Shown: in pieces, positions 17,364-25,719 of the stretch
Position numbering within the stretch: position 1 is the stretch's first letter
Layout of the letters: every line of letters begins with the position of its first letter
NCBI RefSeq assembly: GCF_017355915.2
Contig: NZ_JAFEUV020000001.1
Coordinates: forward strand, 558,001-622,000
DNA length: 64,000 bases
DNA from: Telluribacter roseus
GTDB taxonomy: Bacteria; Bacteroidota; Bacteroidia; Cytophagales; Spirosomataceae
Direction of reading: 5' to 3'
Translations under genes and position numbers: made by a program
Notes under the pieces: generated by a model
Seen by the model: the letters and a program-made list of their open reading frames with translations, nothing else
Told to the model about the DNA's origin: nothing
Database searches by the model: none

Positions 17364-17456
17364 TTTCTCTGGCGGTCCGGACGGGACTCGAACCCGCGAC
17401 CCCATGCGTGACAGGCATGTATTCTAACCAGCTGAACTACCGGACCAGAGTATGTA
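17364..17456. repeat. 93-bp direct repeat unit A containing tRNA-Asp
   Basis: Bases 17364-17456 are identical to 17513-17605. The identity extends a few bases beyond the tRNA on both sides, indicating a tandem duplication of the gene. Confidence 0.85.
17370..17446 (-). tRNA. tRNA-Asp (GTC), copy 1, CCA encoded
   Basis: Read on the minus strand, the 7-bp acceptor stem GGTCCGG/CCGGACC, the D-arm, the anticodon arm CATGC-CTGTCAC-GCATG with anticodon GTC, and the T-arm with GGTTCGAGTCC are all intact. The 3' end GCCA is encoded in the DNA (17370-17373). Length with CCA is 77 bases. Confidence 0.97.
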
Positions 17457-17512
17457 CTATTTACTTTTGTTTCAGGATAAAAAAACGCGTAGCTGATGGT
17501 GCTAAGCGCTTC

Positions 17513-17605
17513 TTTCTCTGGCGGTCCGGACGGGACTCGAACCCGCGACCCCATGCGTGACAGGCATGTATTCTAACCAGCTGAACTACCGGACCAGAGT
17601 ATGTA
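17513..17605. repeat. 93-bp direct repeat unit B containing tRNA-Asp
   Basis: This is the second copy of the unit at 17364-17456, offset by 149 bases. The 56 bases between the units are not duplicated. Confidence 0.85.
17519..17595 (-). tRNA. tRNA-Asp (GTC), copy 2, CCA encoded
   Basis: Identical over all 77 bases to the copy at 17370-17446, with anticodon GTC and an encoded CCA. It is promoter-proximal, and the two genes are probably co-transcribed as one precursor. Confidence 0.97.
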
Positions 17606-17644
17606 TCTTTTGATTTTGCTGTGTGTAACAGTGAAATCGTGGTG

Positions 17645-17675
17645 CAAAAGTATGCGGTTGAACTATACCACGCAA
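17645..17675 (-). promoter_or_regulatory. Promoter of the tandem tRNA-Asp genes
   Basis: On the minus strand, TTG (17675-17673) lies 20 bases before TACTTTTG (17652-17645), an exact TAnnTTTG. It would start transcription about 40 bases before the first tRNA. Confidence 0.6.
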
Positions 17676-17734
17676 GCGTCTTCAGGAAAAAAAATCAAAT
17701 ATTTCCGAATGGGTTGATAGTCAGGTATCATTTT

Positions 17735-17761
17735 TTTGTGGGTTGCAGTTTTTTATTTTTG
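17735..17761 (+). promoter_or_regulatory. Promoter of the Nif3-like gene
   Basis: TTTG at 17735-17738 is followed 15 bases later by TATTTTTG at 17754-17761, an exact TAnnTTTG with slightly short spacing. It lies inside the long open frame upstream of the gene and supports the ATG at 17783. Confidence 0.55.
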
Positions 17762-17782
17762 CCCCGTATCATCACCCACTTT

Positions 17783-18883
17783 ATGACTCAACTTAAAGAT
17801 TTCATCAGGGAGCTGGAGGCGCTGGCGCCGCCCATCTACCAGGAAAATTACGATAATTCGGGGCTCATCGTAGGTGATCCCGGCATGGAGGTACAGGGCG
17901 TACTGTTTGCGCTGGATTCGACGGAGGCCGTGGTGGACGAAGCCATCCAGCGGGGCTGTAACGTGGTAGTCGCGCACCACCCGATTGTATTCAAAGGCCT
18001 CAAAAGACTAACCGGCCGTACCTATATAGAGCGCACCGTAATCAAGGCCATTAAGCATGATGTGGCCATCTACGCCATCCATACCAACCTCGACAACGTA
18101 GCCAATGGTGTCAACTGGATGATCGCCAGAAGGCTCGGCCTACAGAACCTTCGGGTGCTGGCTCCCAAGCGTCAGCAGCTGATGAAGTTGACCTTCTTTG
18201 TACCCGTCGACGACACCGAAAAGGTACTGGACGCGGTATTTGCCGCCGGAGCCGGACAGATCGGCGACTACTCACGCTGCAGCTTCCGACTGACGGGGAC
18301 GGGGGCCTTCCGTCCGGGCGAAGGGGCCAACCCTACCATCGGGGAGCGGGGGGAGGATGAGGAAGTACAGGAGAACCGGGTGGAGGTGATGTTGCCTATC
18401 TATCTGGAGAAGCCCGTCATACAGGCACTTCGCAAGGCGCATCCCTACGAAGAGGTATCGTTTTACATTAATACCCTCGAAAACGAAAACCAGGAGATAG
18501 GCTCCGGTGCCGTGGGTGACCTTCCCGAGCCCATTACGACGGCTGAGTTTCTGGTTATGCTCAAGAAGAACATGCATACGCCCGTGATCAAACATACGGC
18601 GCCGGTACACGATACCGTTCGCCGGATAGCGGTCTGTGGGGGAGCCGGTAGCTTTCTGTTGCCGAATGCGCTGGCGGCCGGAGCGGATGCTTTTGTAACG
18701 GCCGACTTCAAGTACCACGAATTTTTTGATGCCGATAATAAGATACTAATCTGCGATATTGGGCATTATGAAAGCGAAGTGTACACGAAAGAAGTACTTT
18801 GCCACTATTTATCAGAAAAATTTGGTAATTTTGCGCTCTGTTTGTCGGAAGTAAATACCAATCCGGTCAGGTATTTTACGTAA
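17783..18883 (+). CDS. Nif3-like dinuclear metal-center protein
   Basis: The start at 17783 (MTQLKDFIRELEALAPP) matches the family N terminus. The frame runs 54 codons further back, but those residues are unrelated and overlap the promoter. The 366-residue product has the metal ligands in VVVAHHPIVFKG, YAIHTNLDN and DIGHYESE. The middle insertion has the PII-like fold (THPYEEV-type segment AHPYEEVSFYIN) common in Bacteroidota versions. Proposed roles range from GTP cyclohydrolase I type 2-like hydrolase to regulator; the activity is not settled. It lies directly upstream of the coiled-coil zinc-ribbon gene, a conserved pairing in this phylum. Confidence 0.9.
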   Translation: MTQLKDFIRELEALAPPIYQENYDNSGLIVGDPGMEVQGVLFALDSTEAVVDEAIQRGCNVVVAHHPIVFKGLKRLTGRTYIERTVIKAIKHDVAIYAIHTNLDNVANGVNWMIARRLGLQNLRVLAPKRQQLMKLTFFVPVDDTEKVLDAVFAAGAGQIGDYSRCSFRLTGTGAFRPGEGANPTIGERGEDEEVQENRVEVMLPIYLEKPVIQALRKAHPYEEVSFYINTLENENQEIGSGAVGDLPEPITTAEFLVMLKKNMHTPVIKHTAPVHDTVRRIAVCGGAGSFLLPNALAAGADAFVTADFKYHEFFDADNKILICDIGHYESEVYTKEVLCHYLSEKFGNFALCLSEVNTNPVRYFT

Positions 18884-18945
18884 AATTGCCGGTTGTTCCA
18901 TTTCTTCCGCCCAGAATACTACCGTAACAGTCCGTAAAGACATAC

Positions 18946-19692
18946 ATGGAAAATACAATCGCCCAAAAATTAGACGCTCTCGTACAGCTTCAGGAAATCG
19001 ATTCAAAGCTGGACGAAATATTAAAGATTCGTGGTGACCTGCCCGAAGAAGTTCGTGATCTGGAAGATGAAATTATAGGTTTCGAAACCCGGATGAGTAA
19101 GTTCAAAAACGAGATTGACGCGCTTAACTCGGAGATTGATAACCTGAAAGGTGCTCAGAAAGACTCCGAAAAGCTGATTGCTAAATACAAGGATCAGCAG
19201 ATGAACGTGCGTAACAACCGCGAGTACGATGCCATCACGAAGGAGATCGAGCTGCAGGAACTGGATATGCAACTGGCGGATAAGAAGATCAACGAAGCCA
19301 AGGCCCGTATTCGCCTCATCGAGGAGGATGCTGATCGTACCAGAGCTACTCTGAACGAGCGCCAGGAAGACCTGAAGGCGAAGAAGCAGGAGCTATCGGT
19401 AATTACCGGTGAGAGCCAGGAAGAGGAGAATCGTCTGATTGCGGAGCGTGAGAAGCACATAAAGAAAATTGAAGAGCGTCTGCTAAGAAGCTACGACCGT
19501 ATCCGTGGCAACTCCATGAACGGACTGGCCGTAGTACCCGTATCGCGCGGAGCCTGCGGAGGCTGCTTTAATATCGTACCTCCCCAGCGCCAGGCAGATA
19601 TCCGTGAGCACAAGAAGATCATCGTGTGTGAGCACTGCGGACGTATCTTTGCCGGTGTGGAGAGCAGCGGAGAGCCGGTAGGCCGCCGATAA
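18946..19692 (+). CDS. Coiled-coil protein with C4 zinc ribbon (DUF164/CT398-like)
   Basis: The protein has 248 residues. The first 180 or so form a long heptad-rich coiled coil (EEVRDLEDEI, DALNSEIDNL, RLIEEDADRTRATL). A compact zinc ribbon closes the protein, with CGGC and CEHC as the two Cys pairs. The family (CT398 in Chlamydia, Hlp/DUF164 elsewhere) has been linked to transcription and secretion-related partners, but its role is unsettled. It is co-directional with the Nif3-like gene, 62 bases downstream, and ends at a UUCG-loop terminator. Confidence 0.88.
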   Translation: MENTIAQKLDALVQLQEIDSKLDEILKIRGDLPEEVRDLEDEIIGFETRMSKFKNEIDALNSEIDNLKGAQKDSEKLIAKYKDQQMNVRNNREYDAITKEIELQELDMQLADKKINEAKARIRLIEEDADRTRATLNERQEDLKAKKQELSVITGESQEEENRLIAEREKHIKKIEERLLRSYDRIRGNSMNGLAVVPVSRGACGGCFNIVPPQRQADIREHKKIIVCEHCGRIFAGVESSGEPVGRR

Positions 19693-19714
19693 GCCTACGC
19701 TATAAAAGACTTGT

Positions 19715-19741
19715 AAAAGGTTGCCTTCGGGCAGCCTTTTT
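19715..19741 (+). terminator. Terminator after the zinc-ribbon gene
   Basis: AAAAGGTTGCC pairs with GGCAGCCTTTT (one G-T pair) around a TTCG tetraloop and ends in a T run. Confidence 0.88.
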
Positions 19742-19816
19742 GCTTTTAGGGCGGTATGTTACAAAACCTAATCAGCCGGAATAGCGTATTTAGTATACCG
19801 ACACCCGGACCTACCA

Positions 19817-21334
19817 ATGAAAACGTACTTCTTCATACTACTTACCAGTCTTTACCTGTTTGTAAGCGGGGGAGGGGAGGTGCGTGCCGAAAGTGAAGCT
19901 CCGGACGCTGCTTTTAATTTTACTCCACGTCTGCAGCTGGCTTACTTCGAGATCCAGAAGCTGCGACTGGAGGCAGGGCGCAGTCTGATCGCTCAGGAGC
20001 GTAGCCAGCATCCGGCTAATGGCGTACTCCTGTACCTGGATAACTACGCCGATATGTACTACCTGCTCATATCGGAAGATAAGGCCGCTTTCAACCGGCT
20101 GCTCCCGCAGGAAGAGGCCCGGCTGGCGGCCCTGTCGCGGCTGCCGGGTTCGTCGCCCTTTCAGCGGTTGCTTATGGCGGAAGTCAGGCTGCACTGGGCC
20201 TTTGCCAAGCTCAAGTTTGGGAGTGAGGTGAGTGCCTGCTGGGACATCATCAAAGCCTACCGCCTGCTGGACGAAAACAGTAAGAAGTTTCCCACCTTCG
20301 TGCCGACCTACAAATCGCTGGGCCTGCTGCACGTCCTGATCGGCTCGGTACCTGAGAACTACGCCTGGGTGACCCGAATCCTGGGGCTGAAAGGAAATGT
20401 ACGGGAAGGACTGAAAGAGCTGCAGCTCGTCCAGCAGAAGGACGAACTCTTCCGGCAGGAAAGCCAGCTTATTGATATTCTGCTGCATGCCTTTACGCTG
20501 CAGCTGAGCCCTGCTCAGTTGCAGACCCTCCGGCAGCTACCCACCCGCCATCCTGACAACCTGCTGCTGCATTTCTTCGGGGCGTCGGTACTTATGAAGG
20601 AAGGGCGCAGTGAAGATGCCCTCGCCATCCTTAAGAAAGCCCCCACCGGTGGTGACTACACGGACTTTCCCTTCCTCCATTACATGCGGGGCGAAATCCT
20701 GTTACAGAAGGGGCAGTACCGCGAAGCCTTTGCGCTGTACAGCCGGTTTCAGCGGGAGTTTAGAGGGGCCAACTTTGTTAAGGACAGCTACTTTAAGCAG
20801 TTTCTGTGCCGGTGGCTGGCTGAGGATGAAAAAGGGGCGGAGGAGATGCTGGCCCGGGTAAAAAAAGTGGGGGCTACCATTGTGGAGTCGGATCAGTACG
20901 CTATGAAGTTTGCAGAGCGCTACGCTGCCGGTACCATCAGTGATCAGCAGAAAGTACTGCTCAGAGCCCGCTACGCTACCGACGGTGGCTACCTCAAAGA
21001 AGCGCTGGAAGGGCTAGAAACTTACCGCGAAAGTACCTTTAGAGCAGTGGGCGACCGGGCCGAGTTTAACTACCGCAAAGGACGCATCCTCCAGAAGATG
21101 GGGCAGGAGGAGCAGGCGGTGCCGTACTTTAACCGCTGCGTCGAACTTACCCGCAATACCAACCTGTATTTTGGAGCCTCATCGGCTCTGCAGCTGGGAT
21201 ACATATACCGGGAAAAGCGTCAGAAGGAGCAGGCCATTGCCTCGTTTCGGCTGGCCATGACCTATAAGAAGCACGAGTACAAAAACAGCATTGACAACAA
21301 AGCCCGGGCTGCCCTGACCGAACTGGGTGTATAG
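19817..21334 (+). CDS. Secreted tetratricopeptide-repeat protein
   Basis: This 505-residue protein has an N-terminal signal peptide (FFILLTSLYLFVSGG). An alpha-helical repeat body follows; recognisable TPR motifs occur at about residues 265-330 (ADEALAILKK-like, LHYMRGEILLQKGQYREAFALY) and 415-490 (YRKGRILQKMGQEEQAVPYF, ALQLGYIYREKRQKEQAIASF). It is probably a periplasmic scaffold; the partner is unknown. No catalytic motif was seen. It is followed after 39 bases by radC on the same strand, so the two may be co-transcribed, although a functional link is not obvious. Confidence 0.75.
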   Translation: MKTYFFILLTSLYLFVSGGGEVRAESEAPDAAFNFTPRLQLAYFEIQKLRLEAGRSLIAQERSQHPANGVLLYLDNYADMYYLLISEDKAAFNRLLPQEEARLAALSRLPGSSPFQRLLMAEVRLHWAFAKLKFGSEVSACWDIIKAYRLLDENSKKFPTFVPTYKSLGLLHVLIGSVPENYAWVTRILGLKGNVREGLKELQLVQQKDELFRQESQLIDILLHAFTLQLSPAQLQTLRQLPTRHPDNLLLHFFGASVLMKEGRSEDALAILKKAPTGGDYTDFPFLHYMRGEILLQKGQYREAFALYSRFQREFRGANFVKDSYFKQFLCRWLAEDEKGAEEMLARVKKVGATIVESDQYAMKFAERYAAGTISDQQKVLLRARYATDGGYLKEALEGLETYRESTFRAVGDRAEFNYRKGRILQKMGQEEQAVPYFNRCVELTRNTNLYFGASSALQLGYIYREKRQKEQAIASFRLAMTYKKHEYKNSIDNKARAALTELGV

Positions 21335-21359
21335 TCCGTAGATACAACACACACCAAAG

Positions 21360-21368
21360 AAAGGAGGA
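21360..21368 (+). promoter_or_regulatory. Strong Shine-Dalgarno sequence before radC
   Basis: AAAGGAGGA ends about five bases before the radC ATG at 21374. Such a full anti-16S match is rare in Bacteroidota, and I see no other equally strong one directly ahead of a gene in this window. Confidence 0.6.
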
Positions 21369-21373
21369 AGATT

Positions 21374-22078
21374 ATGTCAAAGGATAACTACCTGCCTTCC
21401 CGCAAGATCCTGAGCTGGGCGGAGGAGGATCGTCCGCGTGAGAAGCTACTTCAGCGGGGCAAGGCCGCCCTGACCGACGCCGAACTCATCGCCATCCTGA
21501 TCGGATCGGGTACCGTAGATCAGTCGGCGGTGGATGTCGCTAAGCTGATCCTGGGCTCGGCCAACAACAACCTTAACGAGCTGGCCCGGCAGGGCATCAA
21601 TGAGCTGAAAAAGATCAAAGGAATAGGGGAGGCCAAGGCCATTACCATCGTGGCGGCGCTTGAGCTGGGCCGTAGGAGAAAAGAGAGCGAAGTACCCCGC
21701 CGCCGGCGTATTACCAGCTCTAACGATGCCTACGAAGAGATGAAGCCCTACCTGCTGGATAAGCCGCACGAGGAGTTCTGGATCCTGCTGCTGAACCGCG
21801 CCAACGAAGTACTCAGGCCGGTACTGATCAGTACCGGAGGGGTAGCGGGTACGGTGGCCGACCCCAAGCTGATATTTAAGCACGCGCTGGAGCACTTGGC
21901 GAGCTCGATGATCCTGTTTCACAACCATCCTTCCGGCAACCTTACCCCCAGCCAGGCCGATAAGGACCTGACCCGAAAACTAAAAGAGGCAGGCCGAGTG
22001 CTCGACCTGCCCGTTCTGGACCATTTGATATTTACGGATAGCAGCTATTACAGCTTTGCTGACGAAGGTCTCCTGTAG
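21374..22078 (+). CDS. radC: RadC-family JAB-domain protein
   Basis: A 234-residue protein of normal RadC length. The N-terminal helix-hairpin-helix region (NELKKIKGIGEAKAITIVAALELGRR) is followed by the MPN/JAB metalloprotease-like domain with the zinc motif HNHPSGNLTPSQAD and an upstream Glu in the same domain. It was historically linked to DNA repair; the biochemical role remains uncertain. It is preceded by an unusually good ribosome binding site and ends three bases before the convergent lipoprotein gene. Confidence 0.95.
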   Translation: MSKDNYLPSRKILSWAEEDRPREKLLQRGKAALTDAELIAILIGSGTVDQSAVDVAKLILGSANNNLNELARQGINELKKIKGIGEAKAITIVAALELGRRRKESEVPRRRRITSSNDAYEEMKPYLLDKPHEEFWILLLNRANEVLRPVLISTGGVAGTVADPKLIFKHALEHLASSMILFHNHPSGNLTPSQADKDLTRKLKEAGRVLDLPVLDHLIFTDSSYYSFADEGLL

Positions 22079-22081
22079 TAC

Positions 22082-22924
22082 CTAGAAGATCTGTTCGCGG
22101 CGGATGATGCCTTCCACTTCGGAGTACGGAATGGTAAACTCAATAGGTCCGCGCGCGTAGGCAGCTATCTCGTAAGGATTATACAGTAGCACTACTCCCT
22201 CGTGGGTAAAGGCGATGTTGGCCGGTAGAAAAAACTGGTTGCCGGGTAAGAAATAGCCGTACTCCTGGAGGCTGGCGCGAGCCGGAAGCCGTTCGTGTTT
22301 GCGAAAGGCCACTTCGGCCTTTTGCAGGAGCTGGGTGGTATCCCGTATAAAGGTAGTCAGCTGCCGGGGGCGTCCATTCTGCCGGTCAAAAATATAGTAG
22401 CCCGTATGGGTATTGGGGTGTGCCCCACCCGTGAATGAATACTGGTCGAGCCGGTATACTACCACTTTGGGGGTAGTCATGACGGTATCACCTTCCACTT
22501 CGATAGCCCAGCATCCGGTAGACTCAGGAAAATCATTCTTGAAATCGCGGTAGGTACTCGCAAATGCCTCAAATGCCTCCTCTATATGGGTACCCGCCCG
22601 TTTTTCGGCCTCTATGTACGTACTGTCCGTAAAGGAATTCAGTAGCTTTACCACGGAGCCCCGGATGAATTTCGTCAGGTTCTGCGGCGCATCCTGCGGG
22701 TCATTATCTTCATCCGGCGTAGGTTCCAGATACTTTACCTGCGCAGTCACACCTCCTCTGCCAGTAGTGTCACATTCGCCATAACTGGTCTGATAGTAGG
22801 TGGCATCCTGAAAATTCAGCCCGTCCGTTTCCGGAGATTGCACTGTATTTTCATTGTAGGTAGTAGTACATGCTGCCAGTAATATCGCAATAAGAGAATA
22901 TATACAGATTCCGTAATGTTTCAT
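22082..22924 (-). CDS. DUF3298/RsiV-like lipoprotein
   Basis: This 280-residue lipoprotein has lipobox LLAAC (Cys19). The body matches the DUF4163/DUF3298 layout: an N-terminal domain with EVEGDTVMTTPKVVVYRLD, then the GGAHPNTHTGYYIFDRQNGR segment that marks DUF3298, and a C-terminal EGVVLLYNPYEIAAYARGP block. Related RsiV proteins bind lysozyme, but many family members have no known ligand. It lies 35 bases after the LytTR regulator gene and is probably the last gene of that operon, suggesting an envelope-sensing link (inference). Confidence 0.85.
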   Translation of the reverse strand: MKHYGICIYSLIAILLAACTTTYNENTVQSPETDGLNFQDATYYQTSYGECDTTGRGGVTAQVKYLEPTPDEDNDPQDAPQNLTKFIRGSVVKLLNSFTDSTYIEAEKRAGTHIEEAFEAFASTYRDFKNDFPESTGCWAIEVEGDTVMTTPKVVVYRLDQYSFTGGAHPNTHTGYYIFDRQNGRPRQLTTFIRDTTQLLQKAEVAFRKHERLPARASLQEYGYFLPGNQFFLPANIAFTHEGVVLLYNPYEIAAYARGPIEFTIPYSEVEGIIRREQIF

Positions 22925-22959
22925 TAGACACGTTTTCCTTCACACATTCTCTGCGCATC

Positions 22960-23694
22960 CTATAAGCTCATCAGTTCTTTGAACCGTATGGCCTGTCGGC
23001 GAGAGATTTCAATGCGGTCCCCGCCCTGCAAAGTTACAAGGAGTCCGCCACTAAACCAGGGTTCTATCTTTTCGATCCACTGCAGGTTGATGATATGCTT
23101 CCGGTTGGCTCTGAAGTACGTATTTGGGTCCAGACGCTCTTCCAGACTGTTCAACGATTTGAGTACCAGGGGCTTTTGATCATCAAAATGCAGACGTACG
23201 TAGTTGCCCATCGACTCAAATAAACGAATTTTACTTAACTTAACAAACCAGCACTTCTCTCCGTCCTTTACAAACACCTGGTCATTCTCGCCTAATACCT
23301 TCTCTGTACGCTCGTGGGGCACATCCGACCCTTCAACCGGTGCCTGATTTTCTTCAACCCGATTAATTGCGTCGCGGAGCCGGTCAGCGTCAATGGGCTT
23401 GAGTAGGTAGTCGAGCGCGTTAAATTCAAACGCCTTGATGGCGTACTCGTCGTAGGCGGTCGTAAATATTACCTCGGGGGCCTTGCCCTCGATGGAAGAG
23501 AGGAGCTCAAAGCCATTTTTGCCGGGCATCTGTATATCCAGAAACAGCAGCTCCGGCTGCAGCTCATCAATCATGACCAGGGCTTCGTCGGCGTTGGAGG
23601 CTTCACCGACTATTTCTATTTTGGAATGGATTTCAAGTAAACGTTTCAGTTCATTGCGGGCTAGGCGTTCGTCGTCAACGATAAGCGTCTTCAT
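22960..23694 (-). CDS. LytTR-family response regulator
   Basis: This 244-residue regulator has a receiver domain at residues 1-120, with the acidic pocket VDDE (7-10), phospho-acceptor Asp53 in FLDIQMPG, and the conserved Lys in DYLLKP. A LytTR DNA-binding domain occupies about residues 140-244 (FVKDGEKCWFVKLSKI through RANRKHIINLQWIEKIEPWF). It pairs with the LytS-type kinase encoded 37 bases upstream on the same strand. Targets are not identifiable; the operon's own upstream region has a palindrome that could be tested. Confidence 0.95.
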   Translation of the reverse strand: MKTLIVDDERLARNELKRLLEIHSKIEIVGEASNADEALVMIDELQPELLFLDIQMPGKNGFELLSSIEGKAPEVIFTTAYDEYAIKAFEFNALDYLLKPIDADRLRDAINRVEENQAPVEGSDVPHERTEKVLGENDQVFVKDGEKCWFVKLSKIRLFESMGNYVRLHFDDQKPLVLKSLNSLEERLDPNTYFRANRKHIINLQWIEKIEPWFSGGLLVTLQGGDRIEISRRQAIRFKELMSL

Positions 23695-23731
23695 GGCGGT
23701 ACGATTAGGTAAGTGTATGTGTTTAGGGTGT

Positions 23732-24841
23732 TTACTGTTTTACTGTTTCCTGAGGAGCGGTGGTTTTTTCATCCGAGTAGCGCTGCAGGCCATCCGATAG
23801 CATAGGTATCACTACTTCAGCACAGACGGTCTTTTCGTCTTCCTGAAACAGCCGGAAACTGGCCTCTTTCCCGTACAGGATCGACAGGCGCTCCGCTGTG
23901 TTCTGCAGGCCTACTCCACCGCTCTGGTCGTCCGTATTCTTTTCGCAGAGCGTACCCGTGTTACGGATCCGGATCACCAGCATCTGATTCTCGATGGTAG
24001 TCGCTACTTCCAGCATACCGCCACCCATTACCTTGGATACTCCGTGCTTGATGCCGTTTTCGACCAGCGTCTGCAGCATCATGGGAGGTACCTGCCAGAA
24101 TATGCTCTGCGGGTCAGCCTTGATAGAATGGCGGAGCCGCTCTTCGTAGCGTACCTTTTCCAGCTCGAGGTAGTCTTCAACGGTTTTCAGCTCCTCCCGT
24201 AGTTCTACGGTCTTACGGCGGTCAGCCAGCAGCGAATTTCGTAAAATATTGGATAACTGCGTAATACTATGCTGGGCTTTGGCCGGATCTTCCGAAACGA
24301 GGGCCCTGATACTGTTGAGAGCGTTGAACGTAAAGTGGGGGTTCAGCTGGGAGCGAAGTACCTTGGCCTCGGCCTCGCGCATGGATGTCTTGAGCATGAT
24401 TTTCTCGAGCTCAGCCAGGCGGTTCTGCTCCACGTAGTGGTATATTGTATAAGACAGGATCCAGGCCAGCAGATTTTTGCACCAGGTAGAAAGGTACCCC
24501 CAGAATACAAAAGGCTGATTGACGAGCTGTTCGGCCAGGATCTGCCGGTCCAGAGGCAGGTTGACAATGGTCATGATAAAGCCTAAGATCAGTACCGAAA
24601 GGGCTACCCTGAATACCAGCTTGTGCACCGGCAGGGCCGTCCAGTTCCAGCGGCGGATCACCAGCCGGTAGGTATGCGTCAGGGTGATGCCCAGGAGGAT
24701 ATTGGCAATGGCCAGAAAGAGGGTTTTGGAGTCAAAGCCATACTCCACCGTGTAGAGCAGAAACTCGTACATGACCAGGGCTGTCCAGCCGGAAATTTGA
24801 AGTGTCCAGTAAATGCGGGTTTTGGACATTGAATTTGCCAC
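23732..24841 (-). CDS. LytS/YehU-type sensor histidine kinase
   Basis: This 369-residue protein has four hydrophobic segments in the first 135 residues, then the His_kinase domain with phospho-acceptor His169 (LRSQLNPHFTFNALNSI). The ATPase domain has the N-box LVENGIKHGV and a short glycine loop GGVGLQN. A second in-frame Met five codons in (24829) could be the real start. It is the cognate kinase of the LytTR regulator directly downstream. The extracytoplasmic part is minimal, so the signal is probably sensed within the membrane. Confidence 0.93.
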   Translation of the reverse strand: MANSMSKTRIYWTLQISGWTALVMYEFLLYTVEYGFDSKTLFLAIANILLGITLTHTYRLVIRRWNWTALPVHKLVFRVALSVLILGFIMTIVNLPLDRQILAEQLVNQPFVFWGYLSTWCKNLLAWILSYTIYHYVEQNRLAELEKIMLKTSMREAEAKVLRSQLNPHFTFNALNSIRALVSEDPAKAQHSITQLSNILRNSLLADRRKTVELREELKTVEDYLELEKVRYEERLRHSIKADPQSIFWQVPPMMLQTLVENGIKHGVSKVMGGGMLEVATTIENQMLVIRIRNTGTLCEKNTDDQSGGVGLQNTAERLSILYGKEASFRLFQEDEKTVCAEVVIPMLSDGLQRYSDEKTTAPQETVKQ

Positions 24842-24921
24842 TAGTTATTGCTTTACGTAAGCAGTAGCAAGGCCAGAGCCCGGCAGTCTGCGGGTAGTCT
24901 ACATGATAAATATAGGTCCAA

Positions 24922-24959
24922 TGTAAGTACATCCCACTACATGAGTGGGAGTAATTACA
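24922..24959. promoter_or_regulatory. Nested palindrome upstream of the kinase/LytTR operon
   Basis: TCCCACT (24932-24938) pairs with AGTGGGA (24944-24950). Outside it, TGTAA (24922-24926) mirrors TTACA (24955-24959). No T run follows on either strand. It lies 80-120 bases before the kinase ATG, so an operator is a reasonable guess. Confidence 0.4.
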
Positions 24960-24989
24960 CCAATGGGAGCCACCGTCCACAAACGGTTA

Positions 24990-25634
24990 CTAGAAGTTAT
25001 TAGGAATTTCGAGGGTCAGCAGATGGGTAATGTCGTTGGAAAGCTCCAGCGTGAACCGTTTTTCTACGTACGAATAGGTAAGCTTGTACAGACACAGGTT
25101 ACTGTGCTCGTAGCGGTCCATTTCGCTGAGTGGCTCGTCAAACAGGGTAGTCAGCAGAATACGGATCGCGCGCCCGTGCATGGCAATCAGCACAGTACGC
25201 TCTTCCGGACGTGAAAGGATCAGATCAATCACCGGAATCTGCCGCTCCCGTACCTGTACCGGACTCTCACCTTCCTCGGCGGGCAGGTCTACATCGCCGT
25301 TGCGCCAGGCCAGCACCAGGTTGCGGTAGTAGTCGTTGTCCATGGTGTTGGGCGTACGTCCCTCGCGGTTGCCCCAGCTGATCTCGTTGAGTCCGGCGTG
25401 CGATTCGTAAGGTATACCCATATCAATAAACCCCTGCACTGACTGCTGGGTACGTTTGAGAGCTGAGGTATAAATCTTATCAAATGGTACGTGTTGGTAG
25501 GCATCAAAAAAAGCCTGAGCCTGTGCTCTTCCCCAGCTATTCAGGTCGGCATCTATGAGGCTTCCCTGTACCACTCCATTTCGGTTATAGTCGGTCTCTC
25601 CGTGGCGGATCAGATATATGGACTTATTTTTCAA
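24990..25634 (-). CDS. Histidine phosphatase (phosphoglycerate mutase superfamily), TTG start
   Basis: The phosphatase core begins LKNKSIYLIRHGETDYN, with the catalytic RHGE. A TTG at 25634 immediately before KNKSIYLIRHGE fits the family N terminus and gives 214 residues. The open frame continues upstream to an ATG at 25775, but that region is atypical, crosses the -7 promoter box and overlaps the divergent thioesterase gene. The second catalytic His is in LIAMHGRAI, with Glu in NEISWGNREG. The enzyme removes phosphate from a small metabolite or protein. Substrate is unknown; it could belong to cobalamin-type, sugar or general phosphatases. Confidence 0.85.
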   Translation of the reverse strand: MKNKSIYLIRHGETDYNRNGVVQGSLIDADLNSWGRAQAQAFFDAYQHVPFDKIYTSALKRTQQSVQGFIDMGIPYESHAGLNEISWGNREGRTPNTMDNDYYRNLVLAWRNGDVDLPAEEGESPVQVRERQIPVIDLILSRPEERTVLIAMHGRAIRILLTTLFDEPLSEMDRYEHSNLCLYKLTYSYVEKRFTLELSNDITHLLTLEIPNNF

Positions 25635-25697
25635 AATTTTGTAATATTTATAGAGACGGGTTGTTAAAAACCTTATTCTTTGCTTACTTGGCAAATA

Positions 25698-25705
25698 CAA
25701 ATTTA
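25698..25705 (-). promoter_or_regulatory. -7 element (TAAATTTG) of the histidine phosphatase gene
   Basis: An exact TAnnTTTG lies on the minus strand 64 bases before the proposed TTG start. No -33 box is seen at normal spacing. It supports the short form of the gene. Confidence 0.45.
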
Positions 25706-25719
25706 GATATTTTTTAGAT

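Noticed and set aside
17364-17605. Integrated mobile element flanked by tRNA direct repeats
   Set aside because: Only 56 bases lie between the repeats, with no integrase; a simple tandem duplication explains it.
17621-17782. Longer N terminus for the Nif3-like protein
   Set aside because: The 54 extra codons do not resemble the family, cover the tRNA promoter and the gene's own -7 box.
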